From: Streptomyces niveus
GTDB lineage: Bacteria; Actinomycetota; Actinomycetes; Streptomycetales; Streptomycetaceae
Assembly (NCBI RefSeq): GCF_002009175.1
Contig: NZ_CP018047.1
Span: forward strand, 5,704,001-5,768,000
Length of the DNA: 64,000 nucleotides
Direction of reading: 5' to 3'
Each line of letters opens with the position of its first letter. Positions within the stretch are counted from its first letter, which is position 1. Positions 8,550 through 17,746 of the stretch are shown here, piece by piece. Position numbers and translations under genes: made by a program. The notes beneath the pieces are model-generated. The model saw only the letters and a program-made list of their open reading frames with translations. It made no database searches and was not told the DNA's origin.

Positions 8550-9332
8550 TCAGACCGGTGTGCGGCCGGCTGTCGTACCGTCGCTCTCCCCCGTTCGACC
8601 GGGCAGGGCGGCCCCCGACAGCCGGCCCACTTCCGCGCGCAACTCCCGCACCTCCTCCGTCAGCAGCTCGATCGCGGCCGTCTGACGCTTCTCGCCCGCG
8701 CTCTCCTGCTCGAAACGGGAGATGAACCAGGTGGCGATGTTCGCCGTGATCAGCCCGAGCAGCGCGATCCCGCTCAGCATCAGACCGATGGCCAGGAGCC
8801 GCCCGAGCCCCGTCGTCGGCGACAGATCGCCGTACCCCACCGTGGTCATCGTCGTGAACGACCACCACACCGCGTCACCCAGCGTCTTGATGTTCCCCTC
8901 GGGGGAGTCCCGTTCGACCTCCAGCACCGCCAGCGAACCGAACATCATCAGCCCGGCGACCGACCCCACCACATACGTCGTGAGCCTGATCTGACTCGCG
9001 ATCCTCGCCCGCTGCCCGACCAGCAACAGCGTCGCCACCACACGCAGCAACCGCAGCGGCGCCACCATCGGCAGCAGCACGGCGAGCAGATCCAGCGGAT
9101 GACGCCGTACGAACTCCCGGCGGGCACGGGCCAGAGCGAGCCGCACCGCGTAGTCGGCCGCGAACAGCCCCCACACCACCCACTCGACGACCGAACAAGC
9201 GCGGGTCAGGGCGCTGTGCGCGCCGGGCATGACGATGGGCAGCGCGTACGCGACACCGAACAGCAACGCGAACGCCAGCAAGGGGCGCTGCGTACGCCGC
9301 TCCCAGCGCACGCGGGCGGGTATTTCCTTCAT
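8550..9332 (-). CDS. Voltage-gated-type potassium channel
   Basis: A 260-residue membrane channel subunit expected to act as a tetramer. Six helices can be traced: S1-S4 (S4-like LRLLRVVATLLLVGQRARIA with spaced arginines), S5 (TTYVVGSVAGLMMFGSLAVL), the pore helix plus selectivity filter TTMTTVGYGDLSP at about residues 160-173, and S6 (IGLMLSGIALLGLITANIA). The cytoplasmic C-terminus is a predicted coiled coil (AAIELLTEEVRELRAEVGRL) likely to help tetramer assembly. It lacks an RCK domain. It probably conducts K+ and shapes membrane potential. Confidence 0.93.
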   Translation of the reverse strand: MKEIPARVRWERRTQRPLLAFALLFGVAYALPIVMPGAHSALTRACSVVEWVVWGLFAADYAVRLALARARREFVRRHPLDLLAVLLPMVAPLRLLRVVATLLLVGQRARIASQIRLTTYVVGSVAGLMMFGSLAVLEVERDSPEGNIKTLGDAVWWSFTTMTTVGYGDLSPTTGLGRLLAIGLMLSGIALLGLITANIATWFISRFEQESAGEKRQTAAIELLTEEVRELRAEVGRLSGAALPGRTGESDGTTAGRTPV

Positions 9333-9410
9333 GGCCCGAAAGAGTAGGGAACGCGACGACCGGCCGGAACGGCGACACCGCCTCGCTCCTCAACCGTGCC
9401 CCCAACGAGC

Positions 9411-9444
9411 GGTGGCCGGCCCCGTAACCACGGAACCGGCCACC
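9411..9444 (-). terminator. Hairpin downstream of aceE
   Basis: GGTGGCCGG (9411-9419) pairs with CCGGCCACC (9436-9444), and the loop contains a nested CCGT/ACGG stem. It lies 15 bp past the aceE stop codon. Confidence 0.7.
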
Positions 9445-9458
9445 GATCATCCATCGCC

Positions 9459-12203
9459 CTACGCGTCGCCGCCCGCGGCGCCCGGGTCCGCCGCCGCCAC
9501 GTCCAGCAACTGGTAGCGGTCCACGGCCTGCTTCAGCACCGAGCGGTCCACCTTGCCCTCCCTGGCGAGCTCCGTGAGCACCGTCAGAGCGATCGACTCC
9601 GCGTCGATGTGGAAGAACCGGCGGGCCGCGCCACGCGTGTCCGCGAAACCGAAACCGTCTGCGCCCAGCGACTGGTACGTCCCCGGCACCCAGCGCGAGA
9701 TCTGGTCCGGAACGGCACGCATCCAGTCCGACACCGCGACGAACGGGCCCTCGGCGCCGGACAGTTTGCGCGTCACGTACGGAACGCGCTGCTCCTCCTC
9801 CGGGTGGAGCAGGTTGTACCGCTCCACGTCGACGGCCTCACGCCGCAGCTCGTTCCACGACGTCGCCGACCAGACGTCCGCGCGCACGTCCCACTGCTCG
9901 GCGAGGATCCGCTGCGCCTCGACGGCCCACGGCACGGCCACACCGGACGCCATGATCTGCGCGGGGATCGAGCCGCTCTCGCCCTGCTTGAAGCGGTAGA
10001 CGCCCTTGAGGATGCCCTCGACGTCCACGTCCGCCGGCTCGGCCGGGTGCTGGATCGGCTCGTTGTAGACCGTCAGGTAGTAGAAGACGTCCGGGTCCTC
10101 GCCCGGGTGCGGCTGCCCGTACATCCGGCGCAGCCCGTCCTCCATGATGTGCGCGATCTCGTAGCCGAACGCCGGGTCGTAACTGACACAGCCCGGGTTC
10201 GTCGATGCGAGCAACTGCGAGTGCCCGTCTGCGTGCTGAAGACCCTCACCGGTCAGAGTCGTACGACCCGCGGTCGCGCCCAGAACGAAACCGCGCGCCA
10301 ACTGGTCGGCCATCTGCCAGAACTGGTCACCGGTCCGCTGGAAACCGAACATCGAGTAGAAGACGTACACCGGGATCAGCGGCTCGCCGTGCGTCGCGTA
10401 CGCCGAACCCGCCGCGATCAGCGACGCCGTACAGCCCGCCTCCGAGATGCCGTCGTGCAGCATCTGTCCCGTCGGCGACTCCTTGTACGCCAGCAGCAGC
10501 TCACGGTCGACCGACTCGTACTGCTGCCCGAGCGGGTTGTAGATCTTCGCGCTCGGGAAGAAAGCGTCCATGCCGAACGTGCGGTACTCGTCAGGCGCGA
10601 TCAGCACGAAACGCTCGCCGATCTCCTTGTCCCGCATGAGGTCCTTCAGCACCCGCACAAACGCCATCGTCGTGGCGATCGACTGCTGACCCGACCCCTT
10701 CTTCGCAGCCGCGTACGTCTTGTCGCCCGGCAGCGCCAGCGGCTTCGACCGCACCACACGGGTCGGCACATAACCGTCAAGACCCTTGCGGCGGTCGTGC
10801 ATGTACTGGATCTCTTCCGAGTCCCTGCCCGGGTGGTAGTACGGCGGCTGCCCGTCCTCCAGCTCCCGGTCCGTGATCGGCAGATGCAGCCGGTCGCGGA
10901 AGCCCTTCAGATCGGCGACGGTCAGCTTCTTCATCTGATGCGTCGCGTTCCGGCCCTCGAAGTTCGGACCCAGCGTCCAGCCCTTCACCGTCTGCGCCAG
11001 GATCACCGTCGGCTGGCCCTTGTGCGCCTTCGCCGCCGCGTACGCCGCGTACACCTTCTTGTGGTCGTGACCCCCACGGCCCAGATGCAGGATCTGCTCG
11101 TCCGACATGCCCTCGACCATCGCGCGCAGCCGCTGGTCGTCACCGAAGAAGTGCTCACGGATGTACGCGCCCGTCTCCGTCGCGTACGTCTGGAACTGAC
11201 CGTCCGGCGTCGTGTTCAGCCGGTTGACCAGCACACCGTCCCGGTCCTGCGCCAGCAGCGGGTCCCAGGACCGGTCCCAGACCAGCTTGATGACATTCCA
11301 GCCCGCACCCCGGAACTGCGACTCCAGCTCCTGGATGATCTTGCCGTTGCCGCGCACCGGACCGTCGAGCCGCTGAAGGTTGCAGTTGACGACGAACGTC
11401 AGATTGTCCAGACCCTCACGGGCCGCGATCGACAGCTGGCCCAGCGACTCCGGCTCGTCCATCTCGCCGTCGCCCAGATACGCCCACACATGCGACCGCG
11501 ACGTGTCCGCGATCCCGCGCGCCTCCATGTAACGGTTCATCCGCGCCTGGTAGATCGCGCCCAGCGGACCGAGCCCCATCGACACCGTCGGGAACTCCCA
11601 GAAGTCCGGCATCAGCCGCGGATGCGGATAGCTGGACAGCCCGTCCGGCGCCTTCGACTTCTCCTGACGGAAGGCGTCGAGCTGCGCCTCACTCAGCCGG
11701 TCGAGCAGGAAGGCGCGGGCGTAGATACCCGGGGACGCGTGCCCCTGGAAGAAGATCTGGTCGCCGCCGTCACCGGCGTCCTTGCCCCGGAAGAAGTGGT
11801 TGAAGCCCACGTCGTACAGGGAGGCGGAGGACGCGAAGGTGGCGATATGACCGCCGACACCGATCCCGGGGCGCTGCGCGCGGGAGACCATCACCGCGGC
11901 GTTCCAGCGGGTCGCGTTCAGGACCTTCCGCTCGATCTCCTCGTTGCCGGGGAAGAACGGCTCGTCCTTGGTCGCGATGGTGTTGACGTAATCGGTGCTG
12001 CGCATCTCGGGCACGGCCACGCGCTTCTCGCGCGCGCGCTCGATCAGGCGGAGCATCAGATAGCGGGCGCGCTCACGCCCCCGTTCGTCCACGGCGGCAT
12101 CGAGCGAGTCGAGCCACTCCTGGGTCTCCTCGGGATCAAAGTCCGGGACCTGGCTGGGAAGGCCGCCAATGATGATCGGGTTGCGATCGGATCCGGAAGC
12201 CAC
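9459..12203 (-). CDS. aceE: Pyruvate dehydrogenase E1 component, homodimeric
   Basis: A 914-residue thiamine-diphosphate enzyme that decarboxylates pyruvate and acetylates the lipoyl E2 of the pyruvate dehydrogenase complex, feeding acetyl-CoA to the TCA cycle. The length and single-chain form match the AceE family. The ThDP/Mg2+ motif runs from GDGEMDEP (about residue 240) to [15 protein letters not shown]. Other conserved stretches are [35 protein letters not shown] and the transketolase-central block [14 protein letters not shown]. Start is GTG 12203 with GAAGGAAAA just upstream. The E2/E3 genes are not adjacent, as is common in actinobacteria. Confidence 0.98.
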   Translation of the reverse strand: MASGSDRNPIIIGGLPSQVPDFDPEETQEWLDSLDAAVDERGRERARYLMLRLIERAREKRVAVPEMRSTDYVNTIATKDEPFFPGNEEIERKVLNATRWNAAVMVSRAQRPGIGVGGHIATFASSASLYDVGFNHFFRGKDAGDGGDQIFFQGHASPGIYARAFLLDRLSEAQLDAFRQEKSKAPDGLSSYPHPRLMPDFWEFPTVSMGLGPLGAIYQARMNRYMEARGIADTSRSHVWAYLGDGEMDEPESLGQLSIAAREGLDNLTFVVNCNLQRLDGPVRGNGKIIQELESQFRGAGWNVIKLVWDRSWDPLLAQDRDGVLVNRLNTTPDGQFQTYATETGAYIREHFFGDDQRLRAMVEGMSDEQILHLGRGGHDHKKVYAAYAAAKAHKGQPTVILAQTVKGWTLGPNFEGRNATHQMKKLTVADLKGFRDRLHLPITDRELEDGQPPYYHPGRDSEEIQYMHDRRKGLDGYVPTRVVRSKPLALPGDKTYAAAKKGSGQQSIATTMAFVRVLKDLMRDKEIGERFVLIAPDEYRTFGMDAFFPSAKIYNPLGQQYESVDRELLLAYKESPTGQMLHDGISEAGCTASLIAAGSAYATHGEPLIPVYVFYSMFGFQRTGDQFWQMADQLARGFVLGATAGRTTLTGEGLQHADGHSQLLASTNPGCVSYDPAFGYEIAHIMEDGLRRMYGQPHPGEDPDVFYYLTVYNEPIQHPAEPADVDVEGILKGVYRFKQGESGSIPAQIMASGVAVPWAVEAQRILAEQWDVRADVWSATSWNELRREAVDVERYNLLHPEEEQRVPYVTRKLSGAEGPFVAVSDWMRAVPDQISRWVPGTYQSLGADGFGFADTRGAARRFFHIDAESIALTVLTELAREGKVDRSVLKQAVDRYQLLDVAAADPGAAGGDA

Positions 12204-12642
12204 ACTTTTCCTTCGCTGTTCGGGTCGTGTCGCACCCCGCGTCCGGGCCGGCCGTCCGACCGGTCACGTCATCACGCTGGGCACGCCTGTGGGTCCTGCG
12301 AGTACATCTGCTGTCGGTGGAGCTTGCCTCTTCTGCCGCCAGGGAACAGGCACGGGGGAGCGGGCCGTACGGCGTATCCATCGTGTACCGCCGCGACGGA
12401 AACGTCACCTCTACCGAGGGGTAACCCTCACACTGCGACGAATTCCGGGAGATCCCGTCCCCCGCATGGTCGTCCGCCGTGTTCCGGGTGCGGCCAAATC
12501 GCAATCTTACGCCCAAGGCGACTATGCGTTTCGTTCGGCCGTTCGGACCCGATTGACGTATCGAAGCCGCGTAGGATGACAAAGAGGGAGGAAACTCCTG
12601 GCAGGCATCACGTCCAGTGTTATCGGGGTGTCAGGAGATGCG
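12204..12642. other. Intergenic region between aceE and the DUF3052 gene
   Basis: No convincing gene is visible on either strand; the open frames here have no ribosome binding site and no recognisable product. It should hold the divergent promoters for aceE and the rightward genes. TAGGAT at 12572-12577 looks like a -10 box, but the nearest TTGACG (12553-12558) is only 13 bp away, too close to be a standard partner. A short GAGGG-gtaa-CCCTC hairpin is at 12416-12429. Confidence 0.5.
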
Positions 12643-12753
12643 ATGAAGCAGCCCGGAACGTACCCGTTTCGGCGGTCTCGGCCGTCGGGTACTTGCGCGA
12701 TCCGCCCGGCCCGTGTGGACTACGGCCAGCGCCCCGCGTACGCGCGTGGCTGA
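12643..12753 (+). CDS. Possible 36-residue leader peptide ORF
   Basis: ATG 12643 has a good ribosome binding site, AGGAG at 12633-12637 with 5-nt spacing, and reads 36 codons to a TGA at 12751, ending 33 nt before the DUF3052 start. The product begins MKQPGTYPFRRSRPSG and is rich in Arg and Pro, with no homology that I recognise. It may be a translated leader influencing the downstream gene, or a chance frame. The placement and RBS are the only support. Confidence 0.35.
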   Translation: MKQPGTYPFRRSRPSGTCAIRPARVDYGQRPAYARG

Positions 12754-12786
12754 AGCATTTTCCAAAACATGATCAGGAGGCAATCC

Positions 12787-13224
12787 GTGAGCGCGACCGC
12801 GGACCACGCGGAGGAACGGACCAACGTTGCCGCGAGGCTTGGGTTCGAACCCGGACAGGTGGTCCAGGAGATCGGCTACGACGACGACGTCGAGCAGGAG
12901 CTCCGTGAGTCCATCGAGGCCGTCATCGGCCAGGAGCTCGTCGACGAGGACTACGAGGACGTGGCCGACGCCGTCGTGCTGTGGTTCCGAGACGACGACG
13001 GCGACCTGACGGACGCGCTGGTGGACGCCATCGGTCTGATCGACGAAGGCGGGGCGGTCTGGCTGCTGACGCCCAAGACCGGCCGTGACAACTACGTCGA
13101 GCCCAGCGACATCAACGAGGCCGCCCAGACCGCCGGCCTGGCGCAGACCAAGAGCATCAACGCCGGCAAGGACTGGACGGGCAGCCGGCTGGTCACGCCC
13201 AAGGCGGCGAAGTCGAAGCGCTGA
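12787..13224 (+). CDS. DUF3052 domain protein
   Basis: A 145-residue soluble acidic protein. GTG 12787 is chosen because AGGAGG lies at 12775-12780 with 6-nt spacing; an upstream ATG at 12769 has nothing comparable. The family pattern is complete: AARLGFEPGQVVQEIGYDDD, then DEDYEDVADAVVLWFRDDDGD, LIDEGGAVWLLTPKTGRDNYVEPSDI and a basic tail KAAKSKR. It is widespread in actinobacteria, and its fold resembles a small nucleotide- or regulator-binding domain, but no function is established. It lies next to aceE and a peroxiredoxin gene. Confidence 0.92.
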   Translation: MSATADHAEERTNVAARLGFEPGQVVQEIGYDDDVEQELRESIEAVIGQELVDEDYEDVADAVVLWFRDDDGDLTDALVDAIGLIDEGGAVWLLTPKTGRDNYVEPSDINEAAQTAGLAQTKSINAGKDWTGSRLVTPKAAKSKR

Positions 13225-13302
13225 GAGCGGGCGCCGCATCCGAGCGCGAAAGCCGAAGCGGCGGCCCGGCAGACCTGCCTCGCAAGCCTCCCACGCACTG
13301 AC

Positions 13303-13332
13303 GGCCCCCGTCGGCATCCGCCGCCGGGGGCC
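13303..13332 (+). terminator. Hairpin after the DUF3052 gene
   Basis: GGCCCCCG (13303-13310) pairs with CGGGGGCC (13325-13332) around a 14-base loop, 78 bp after the DUF3052 stop codon. Confidence 0.65.
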
Positions 13333-13421
13333 CTTGCGTAGGGTGGCGGGGCCGGAGGGTTCGGGGGCACGGAATTCGGCGGGGCAGGGTGATCACGAGT
13401 GGGGGACGAGGGGGCGTGACG

Positions 13422-13964
13422 ATGACCGGGACGGTGGCAGGGACGGCACGGACGACGCCGAAGGGGATTCCCGTCGGCAGTCAGGCGCCCGACTTCGCCC
13501 TGAAGGACAACCACGGGCGGACCGTACGGCTCTCCGAACTGCGCGGGGGCGCGGAGGGGGACGGCAACGGGGGCTTCGAAGGGGACGGCGACGGCAGGAA
13601 CGTGGTGCTGGTCTTCTACCCGTTCGCCTTCACCGGCGTGTGCACCGGCGAGCTCCACGCACTGCGCGACGAACTGCCCGCCTTCGTCAACGACGACACC
13701 CAGCTGCTCGCCGTCTCCACCGACTCCATCCACACCCTGCGGATCTTCGCCGAGCAGGAAGGCCTCGAGTACCCGCTGCTGTCGGACTTCTGGCCGCACG
13801 GGGAGACCTCACGGGCGTACGGGATCTTCGACGAGGAGAAGGGCTGCGCGCTGCGCGGCACCTTCGTCATCGACAAGCGGGGCGTGGTGCGCTGGTCGGT
13901 CGTCAACGGACTGCCGGACGCCCGCGATCTCGACGAGTACGTCAAGGCACTCGCTGCTCTGTGA
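13422..13964 (+). CDS. Peroxiredoxin, AhpE/BCP-like
   Basis: About 180 residues; a thiol peroxidase reducing H2O2 and organic hydroperoxides. ATG 13422 has AGGGGG (13409-13414) 7 nt upstream; GTG 13416 is too close. The thioredoxin-fold peroxiredoxin shows [22 protein letters not shown], the active-site block [14 protein letters not shown] with the peroxidatic Cys after Thr-Gly-Val, and a later Cys (EEKGCALRG) that could resolve it. Odd: a Gly/Asp-rich insert of about 16 residues ([16 protein letters not shown]) sits between LSELRG and NVVLVFYPF, where relatives have a short turn. Confidence 0.92.
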   Translation: MTGTVAGTARTTPKGIPVGSQAPDFALKDNHGRTVRLSELRGGAEGDGNGGFEGDGDGRNVVLVFYPFAFTGVCTGELHALRDELPAFVNDDTQLLAVSTDSIHTLRIFAEQEGLEYPLLSDFWPHGETSRAYGIFDEEKGCALRGTFVIDKRGVVRWSVVNGLPDARDLDEYVKALAAL

Positions 13965-14181
13965 CGACAACTCGCCACTCGCGGTGACGGTCTCTCGCGA
14001 AAAGCCTTGTGGGAACGGGGTTGTACCACGTAAACCGCACAAGGGGCGGGAACCGGTCACTAGGATCCACTCGTTGATCCGATGCCAATTGCACCAGGGG
14101 GCGCGTGCGACGCGGCGACGGCTGCCGAAGTGGCCGGGGCCGAGACCGCCCGCCCCTGTGAAACTCATCAAGGGAGGACTC

Positions 14182-14757
14182 GTGGGAGTCAGCCTCAGCA
14201 AGGGCGGCAACGTCTCGCTGACCAAGGCCGCGCCCAACCTGACCGCGGTCACCGTGGGTCTGGGCTGGGACGTCCGCACGACCACCGGAAACGACTTCGA
14301 CCTCGACGCCAGCGCCCTGCTGACGAACGCCGAGGGCAAGGTCACGGGCGACGGAAACTTCGTCTTCTTCAACAACCTCAAGAGCCCCGACGGCTCCGTC
14401 GAGCACACCGGCGACAACACCACCGGTGAGGGCGAGGGTGACGACGAGGCGATCAAGGTCAACCTCGCCACCGTCCCCGCGGACATCGACAAGATCGTGT
14501 TCCCGGTCTCGATCTACGAGGCCGAGGCCCGCCAGCAGTCCTTCGGCCAGGTGCGCAACGCGTTCATCCGCGTCGTCAACCAGGCGGACAACAACGAACT
14601 GGCGCGGTACGACCTGACGGAGGACGCGTCGACGGAGACCGCCATGGTCTTCGGAGAGCTTTACCGAAATGGCGCCGAGTGGAAGTTCCGCGCCATCGGA
14701 CAGGGGTATGCCTCTGGCCTGCGTGGCATCGCGCAGGACTTCGGCGTCAACGTCTGA
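14182..14757 (+). CDS. terD: TerD family tellurium/stress-resistance protein (copy 1)
   Basis: 191 residues from GTG 14182, with AGGGAGG at 14171-14177. It has one complete TerD domain: [20 protein letters not shown] at the N-terminus, the Ca2+-binding [10 protein letters not shown], the [16 protein letters not shown] turn, [16 protein letters not shown], and the C-terminal [20 protein letters not shown] followed by [17 protein letters not shown]. TerD proteins are cytoplasmic Ca2+-binding proteins of the Ter stress response. It is about 75-80% identical to the next gene by eye, a tandem duplication. A strong hairpin follows, so the two copies are separately terminated. Confidence 0.95.
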   Translation: MGVSLSKGGNVSLTKAAPNLTAVTVGLGWDVRTTTGNDFDLDASALLTNAEGKVTGDGNFVFFNNLKSPDGSVEHTGDNTTGEGEGDDEAIKVNLATVPADIDKIVFPVSIYEAEARQQSFGQVRNAFIRVVNQADNNELARYDLTEDASTETAMVFGELYRNGAEWKFRAIGQGYASGLRGIAQDFGVNV

Positions 14758-14774
14758 GCCGCTGGTCCGACCGC

Positions 14775-14804
14775 CCGGCGCCGCACATACGAGTGCGGCG
14801 CCGG
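14775..14804 (+). terminator. Perfect 12-bp hairpin after terD copy 1
   Basis: CCGGCGCCGCAC (14775-14786) pairs fully with GTGCGGCGCCGG (14793-14804) around ATACGA, 17 bp past the stop codon. Confidence 0.8.
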
Positions 14805-14834
14805 ACGCGCCTCACCGTGCGGGGTCCCGTCGGC

Positions 14835-14942
14835 ACCACGTAAGGGCACCGCGTACACGCACCAGGGGCAAGCACCAGTACGCGCACCGCGAGGACCACG
14901 TACACGCAGTACCAGTACCGCGTACACGCACCACGAGTACGG
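14835..14942. repeat. Degenerate CGTACACGCACCA-type tandem repeat
   Basis: About 108 bp between the two terD copies is built from variants of ACCGCGTACACGCACCA and ACCAGTACGCGCACCG. At least five imperfect units of about 17-20 bp can be traced. It is non-coding and lies upstream of terD copy 2, so it may carry regulator sites or be neutral slippage DNA. Confidence 0.6.
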
Positions 14943-14995
14943 CGTCAGGCGCGCCGTGCCCGGCATCACGTCACCTCGGGGAGGACTTCACCATC

Positions 14996-15571
14996 ATGGG
15001 CGTCACACTCGCCAAGGGGGGCAATGTCTCCCTCTCCAAGGCCGCACCGAACCTCACCCAGGTGTTGATCGGTCTCGGCTGGGACGCGCGCTCCACCACC
15101 GGAGCGCCGTTCGACCTCGACGCCAGCGCTCTGCTCTGCCAGTCAGGGCGGGTGCTCGGCGACGAATGGTTCATTTTCTACAACAATCTCACCAGTCCCG
15201 ACGGCTCCGTCGAGCACACGGGTGACAATCTGACCGGTGAGGGCGACGGCGACGACGAGTCCCTGCTGGTCAACCTTCCCGCCGTTCCCGCGAACGTCGA
15301 CAAGATCATCTTCCCGGTGTCCATCCATGACGCCGACGCCCGAGGCCAGACCTTCGGTCAGGTGAGCAACGCGTTCATCCGCGTCGTCAACCAGGCGGAC
15401 GGCCAGGAGTTGGCCCGGTACGACCTCACCGAGGACGCGTCGACGGAGACCGCGATGATCTTCGGCGAGCTCTACCGCTACGGGGGCGAATGGAAGTTCC
15501 GAGCTGTGGGACAGGGGTACGCGTCGGGCCTGCGGGGCATCGCTCTAGACTTCGGGGTCAACGTTTCGTAA
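14996..15571 (+). CDS. terD: TerD family protein (copy 2)
   Basis: 191 residues, ATG 14996 with GGGGAGG at 14978-14984. It has the same domain layout as copy 1: [87 protein letters not shown]. The Asp residues of the two Ca2+ sites are kept. It differs from copy 1 mainly at 45-60 and 120-135. It is followed after 50 bp by the TerC-like membrane protein gene without an obvious terminator, so the two may be cotranscribed. Confidence 0.95.
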   Translation: MGVTLAKGGNVSLSKAAPNLTQVLIGLGWDARSTTGAPFDLDASALLCQSGRVLGDEWFIFYNNLTSPDGSVEHTGDNLTGEGDGDDESLLVNLPAVPANVDKIIFPVSIHDADARGQTFGQVSNAFIRVVNQADGQELARYDLTEDASTETAMIFGELYRYGGEWKFRAVGQGYASGLRGIALDFGVNVS

Positions 15572-15621
15572 AGCAGTACTCGCGCGGGGGAAAACCCGTT
15601 AGACACCAGATGGGGTAGCCA

Positions 15622-16755
15622 GTGATCCTGAAAACCTTCGGCTGGTCGTTCGCCATCACGGCGGCCGGCCTTGCCTTCGCGGCCTGGCAGTGGGGGTGGG
15701 AGGCGTTCGGGATCGTACTGATCCTGTCGATCCTTGAGATCTCCCTGTCGTTCGACAACGCCGTTGTCAATGCCGGGATCTTGAAGAAGATGAATGCCTT
15801 CTGGCAGAAGATCTTCCTCACCATCGGCATCCTGATCGCCGTGTTCGGAATGCGGCTGGTCTTCCCCGTCGCCATCGTGGCGATCAGCGCCAAGGTCGGT
15901 CCCATCGAGGCCGTCCAGTTGGCGCTGGACAAGCCCGAACAGTACGAGGCACTGGTTACGGACGCGCACCCGGCGATCGCCGCGTTCGGTGGCATGTTCC
16001 TGTTGATGATCTTCCTGGACTTCATCTTCGACGAGCGTGACCACAAGTGGCTCGGCTGGCTGGAGCGCCCGCTGTCCAAGCTCGGCAAGGTCGACATGCT
16101 GTCGGTCTGCGTCGCGCTGATCGTCCTGCTCATCACGGCCATGACGTTCGCCACCAACGCGCACACCAGCTCCGGATACGCGGACAAGTCCGCCACCGTA
16201 CTGCTGTCCGGTGTCGCCGGTCTGATCACCTACCTCGCCGTCAACGGGCTCTCCAGCTTCTTCGAGAACAAACTCGAAGAGGAAGAGGAGCGCGAACACG
16301 AGGAGGAGGAGAAGGCCAAGGCCGAAGGCAAGCAGGTCTCGGCCGTCGGCCTCGCGGGCAAGGCCGCGTTCTTCCTCTTCCTCTACCTCGAAGTCCTGGA
16401 CGCCTCCTTCTCCTTCGACGGAGTCATCGGCGCCTTCGCCATCACGAACCACATCTTCTGGATGGCACTCGGCCTCGGTATCGGCGCGATGTACGTCAGG
16501 TCGCTCACCGTCTACCTCGTCCGCCAGGGCACCCTCGACGACTACGTCTACCTGGAGCACGGCGCCCACTACGCGATCGGCGCGCTCGCCGCGATCCTGC
16601 TCATCACCATCGAGCACGAGATCAGCGAGATCATCACCGGCCTCGTCGGTGTCCTGCTGATCGGCGCTTCCTTCTGGTCATCGGTGGTCCGCAACAAGCG
16701 AGTTGCGGCTGAAGGTGGCGAGGATTCGGAAGACAAGACAACAGTCCACGTCTGA
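15622..16755 (+). CDS. TerC-like integral membrane protein (DUF475)
   Basis: A 377-residue polytopic membrane protein of the DUF475/TerC superfamily, starting at GTG 15622. About nine hydrophobic helices are visible. The two signature acidic membrane motifs LSILEISLSFDNAVVNA (about residue 35) and LYLEVLDASFSFDGVIGAFA (about 255) are both intact; these E/D-rich repeats are thought to bind metal ions. A highly charged cytoplasmic loop (EEEEEREHEEEEKAKAEGK) separates the halves. TerC proteins associate with TerD-type proteins and are linked to metal homeostasis, including Mn2+ efflux or metalation of exported proteins. Confidence 0.92.
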   Translation: MILKTFGWSFAITAAGLAFAAWQWGWEAFGIVLILSILEISLSFDNAVVNAGILKKMNAFWQKIFLTIGILIAVFGMRLVFPVAIVAISAKVGPIEAVQLALDKPEQYEALVTDAHPAIAAFGGMFLLMIFLDFIFDERDHKWLGWLERPLSKLGKVDMLSVCVALIVLLITAMTFATNAHTSSGYADKSATVLLSGVAGLITYLAVNGLSSFFENKLEEEEEREHEEEEKAKAEGKQVSAVGLAGKAAFFLFLYLEVLDASFSFDGVIGAFAITNHIFWMALGLGIGAMYVRSLTVYLVRQGTLDDYVYLEHGAHYAIGALAAILLITIEHEISEIITGLVGVLLIGASFWSSVVRNKRVAAEGGEDSEDKTTVHV

Positions 16756-16801
16756 GTCCCCCTCCGGGGTGTGACCAGGCGGTGATAGCGGGAACGCTCT
16801 G

Positions 16802-16842
16802 AGCGGGGCGACCTGAGGCGGAAGCCTTCCGGTCGCCCCGCT
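16802..16842 (+). terminator. Perfect 12-bp hairpin after the DUF475 gene
   Basis: AGCGGGGCGACC (16802-16813) pairs with GGTCGCCCCGCT (16831-16842) and is followed by GTT, 46 bp past the stop codon. Confidence 0.82.
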
Positions 16843-16920
16843 GTTCACGTTCTGTGCGGCGTCCCGTGGGGCGTCCTGCATGGCGTCCGACGAGTGGGAA
16901 ATGGTGGGGGTGGGTCGGGG

Positions 16921-17658
16921 ATGGCCTTCTGGGACAATCTGTGGCGAGGTAAGGCCGCGCAATTCGATTCGGGCAGCGCCTCGACGAACTCGATCGAGCT
17001 GACCAAGCGCAATCCGGCGGTCTCACTCACCAAGCAGGGCGCCGCCACCGGGAACCTACGGGTCAACCTGTCGTGGCGGATGCGCACTTCGGACATCGAG
17101 GGCCGGTCGAGGCAGGGCGGCGGACTGCTGCGCCACCCCTTCAAACTCTTCAAGCCCGACGTCGTACAGGCCCACACCCTGGGCGTGGTCAACGTCGACC
17201 TCGACATCGGGTGCATGTACGAACTGGCCGACGGCACCAAGGGCGTGGTGCAGCCACTGGGCGGATTCTTCGGCAGCCTGAACGAGCCGCCGTACATCAA
17301 ACTCAGCGGCGACGACCGCTTCGGCGCCCCCTCCGGCGAGACGATATTCATCAACCTCGACCACCGGGAAGAGATCAAACGACTGCTCGTCTTCGTCTAC
17401 ATCTACGACCGCACCCCCGCCTTCGACCGTACGCACGCCAACGTCACGCTCTACCCGAGCAACGGACCGCGAGTCGAGATCGAACTGGACGAGCGCGCCC
17501 CGCAGGCCCGGTCCTGCGCGGTGTTCTCGATGGAGACGGTCAAGGGCGACCTGGTGGTGCGACGCGAGGTCAAGTTCGTCTACGGCTTCCAGGCGGAACT
17601 CGACCGGTTGTACGGGTGGGGACTCCAGTGGGGACGGGGCTACAAGACGAAGACGTGA
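16921..17658 (+). CDS. TerA/TerD-like stress protein
   Basis: 245 residues from ATG 16921, preceded by a GGGGG-rich stretch; a GTG at 16894 would add a Gly-rich extension. It begins MAFWDNLWRG and then IELTKRNPAVSLTKQG, the TerD-like strand motif. The middle has VNVDLDIGCMYELADGTKG in place of DLDASAL, then GDDRFGAPSGETIFINLDH and LLVFVYIYDRTPAFDRTHA. This arrangement matches TerA-type members of the TerD superfamily, which act with TerD and TerC. The C-terminus EVKFVYGFQAELDRLYGWGLQWGRG is characteristic of the subgroup. It has its own transcription unit ahead of a convergent TerD gene. Confidence 0.87.
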   Translation: MAFWDNLWRGKAAQFDSGSASTNSIELTKRNPAVSLTKQGAATGNLRVNLSWRMRTSDIEGRSRQGGGLLRHPFKLFKPDVVQAHTLGVVNVDLDIGCMYELADGTKGVVQPLGGFFGSLNEPPYIKLSGDDRFGAPSGETIFINLDHREEIKRLLVFVYIYDRTPAFDRTHANVTLYPSNGPRVEIELDERAPQARSCAVFSMETVKGDLVVRREVKFVYGFQAELDRLYGWGLQWGRGYKTKT

Positions 17659-17690
17659 GGGAGCGGGGGAGTCGTGGCCGGGGTCGGGGT

Positions 17691-17728
17691 CGGGCGGCGC
17701 CGGCCCGGTCCTTGAGGCGGGCCGCCCG
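17691..17728. terminator. Hairpin between convergent Ter genes
   Basis: CGGGCGGC (17691-17698) pairs with GCCGCCCG (17721-17728), and further GC-rich complementarity extends both ways. It lies between the stop codons at 17658 (plus) and 17747 (minus), so it could serve both genes. Confidence 0.5.
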
Positions 17729-17746
17729 GCGCCGGGCCTCTGACGG

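Noticed and set aside
12553..12577. TTGACG and TAGGAT as a promoter before the DUF3052 gene
   Set aside because: Spacing is only 13 bp, well short of 16-19 bp; the -10-like box alone is not convincing.
9396..12908. Very long open frame (about 1170 codons) on the plus strand opposite aceE
   Set aside because: It is the GC-rich mirror of aceE; composition is Arg/Val/Leu-biased and no recognisable domain or RBS exists.
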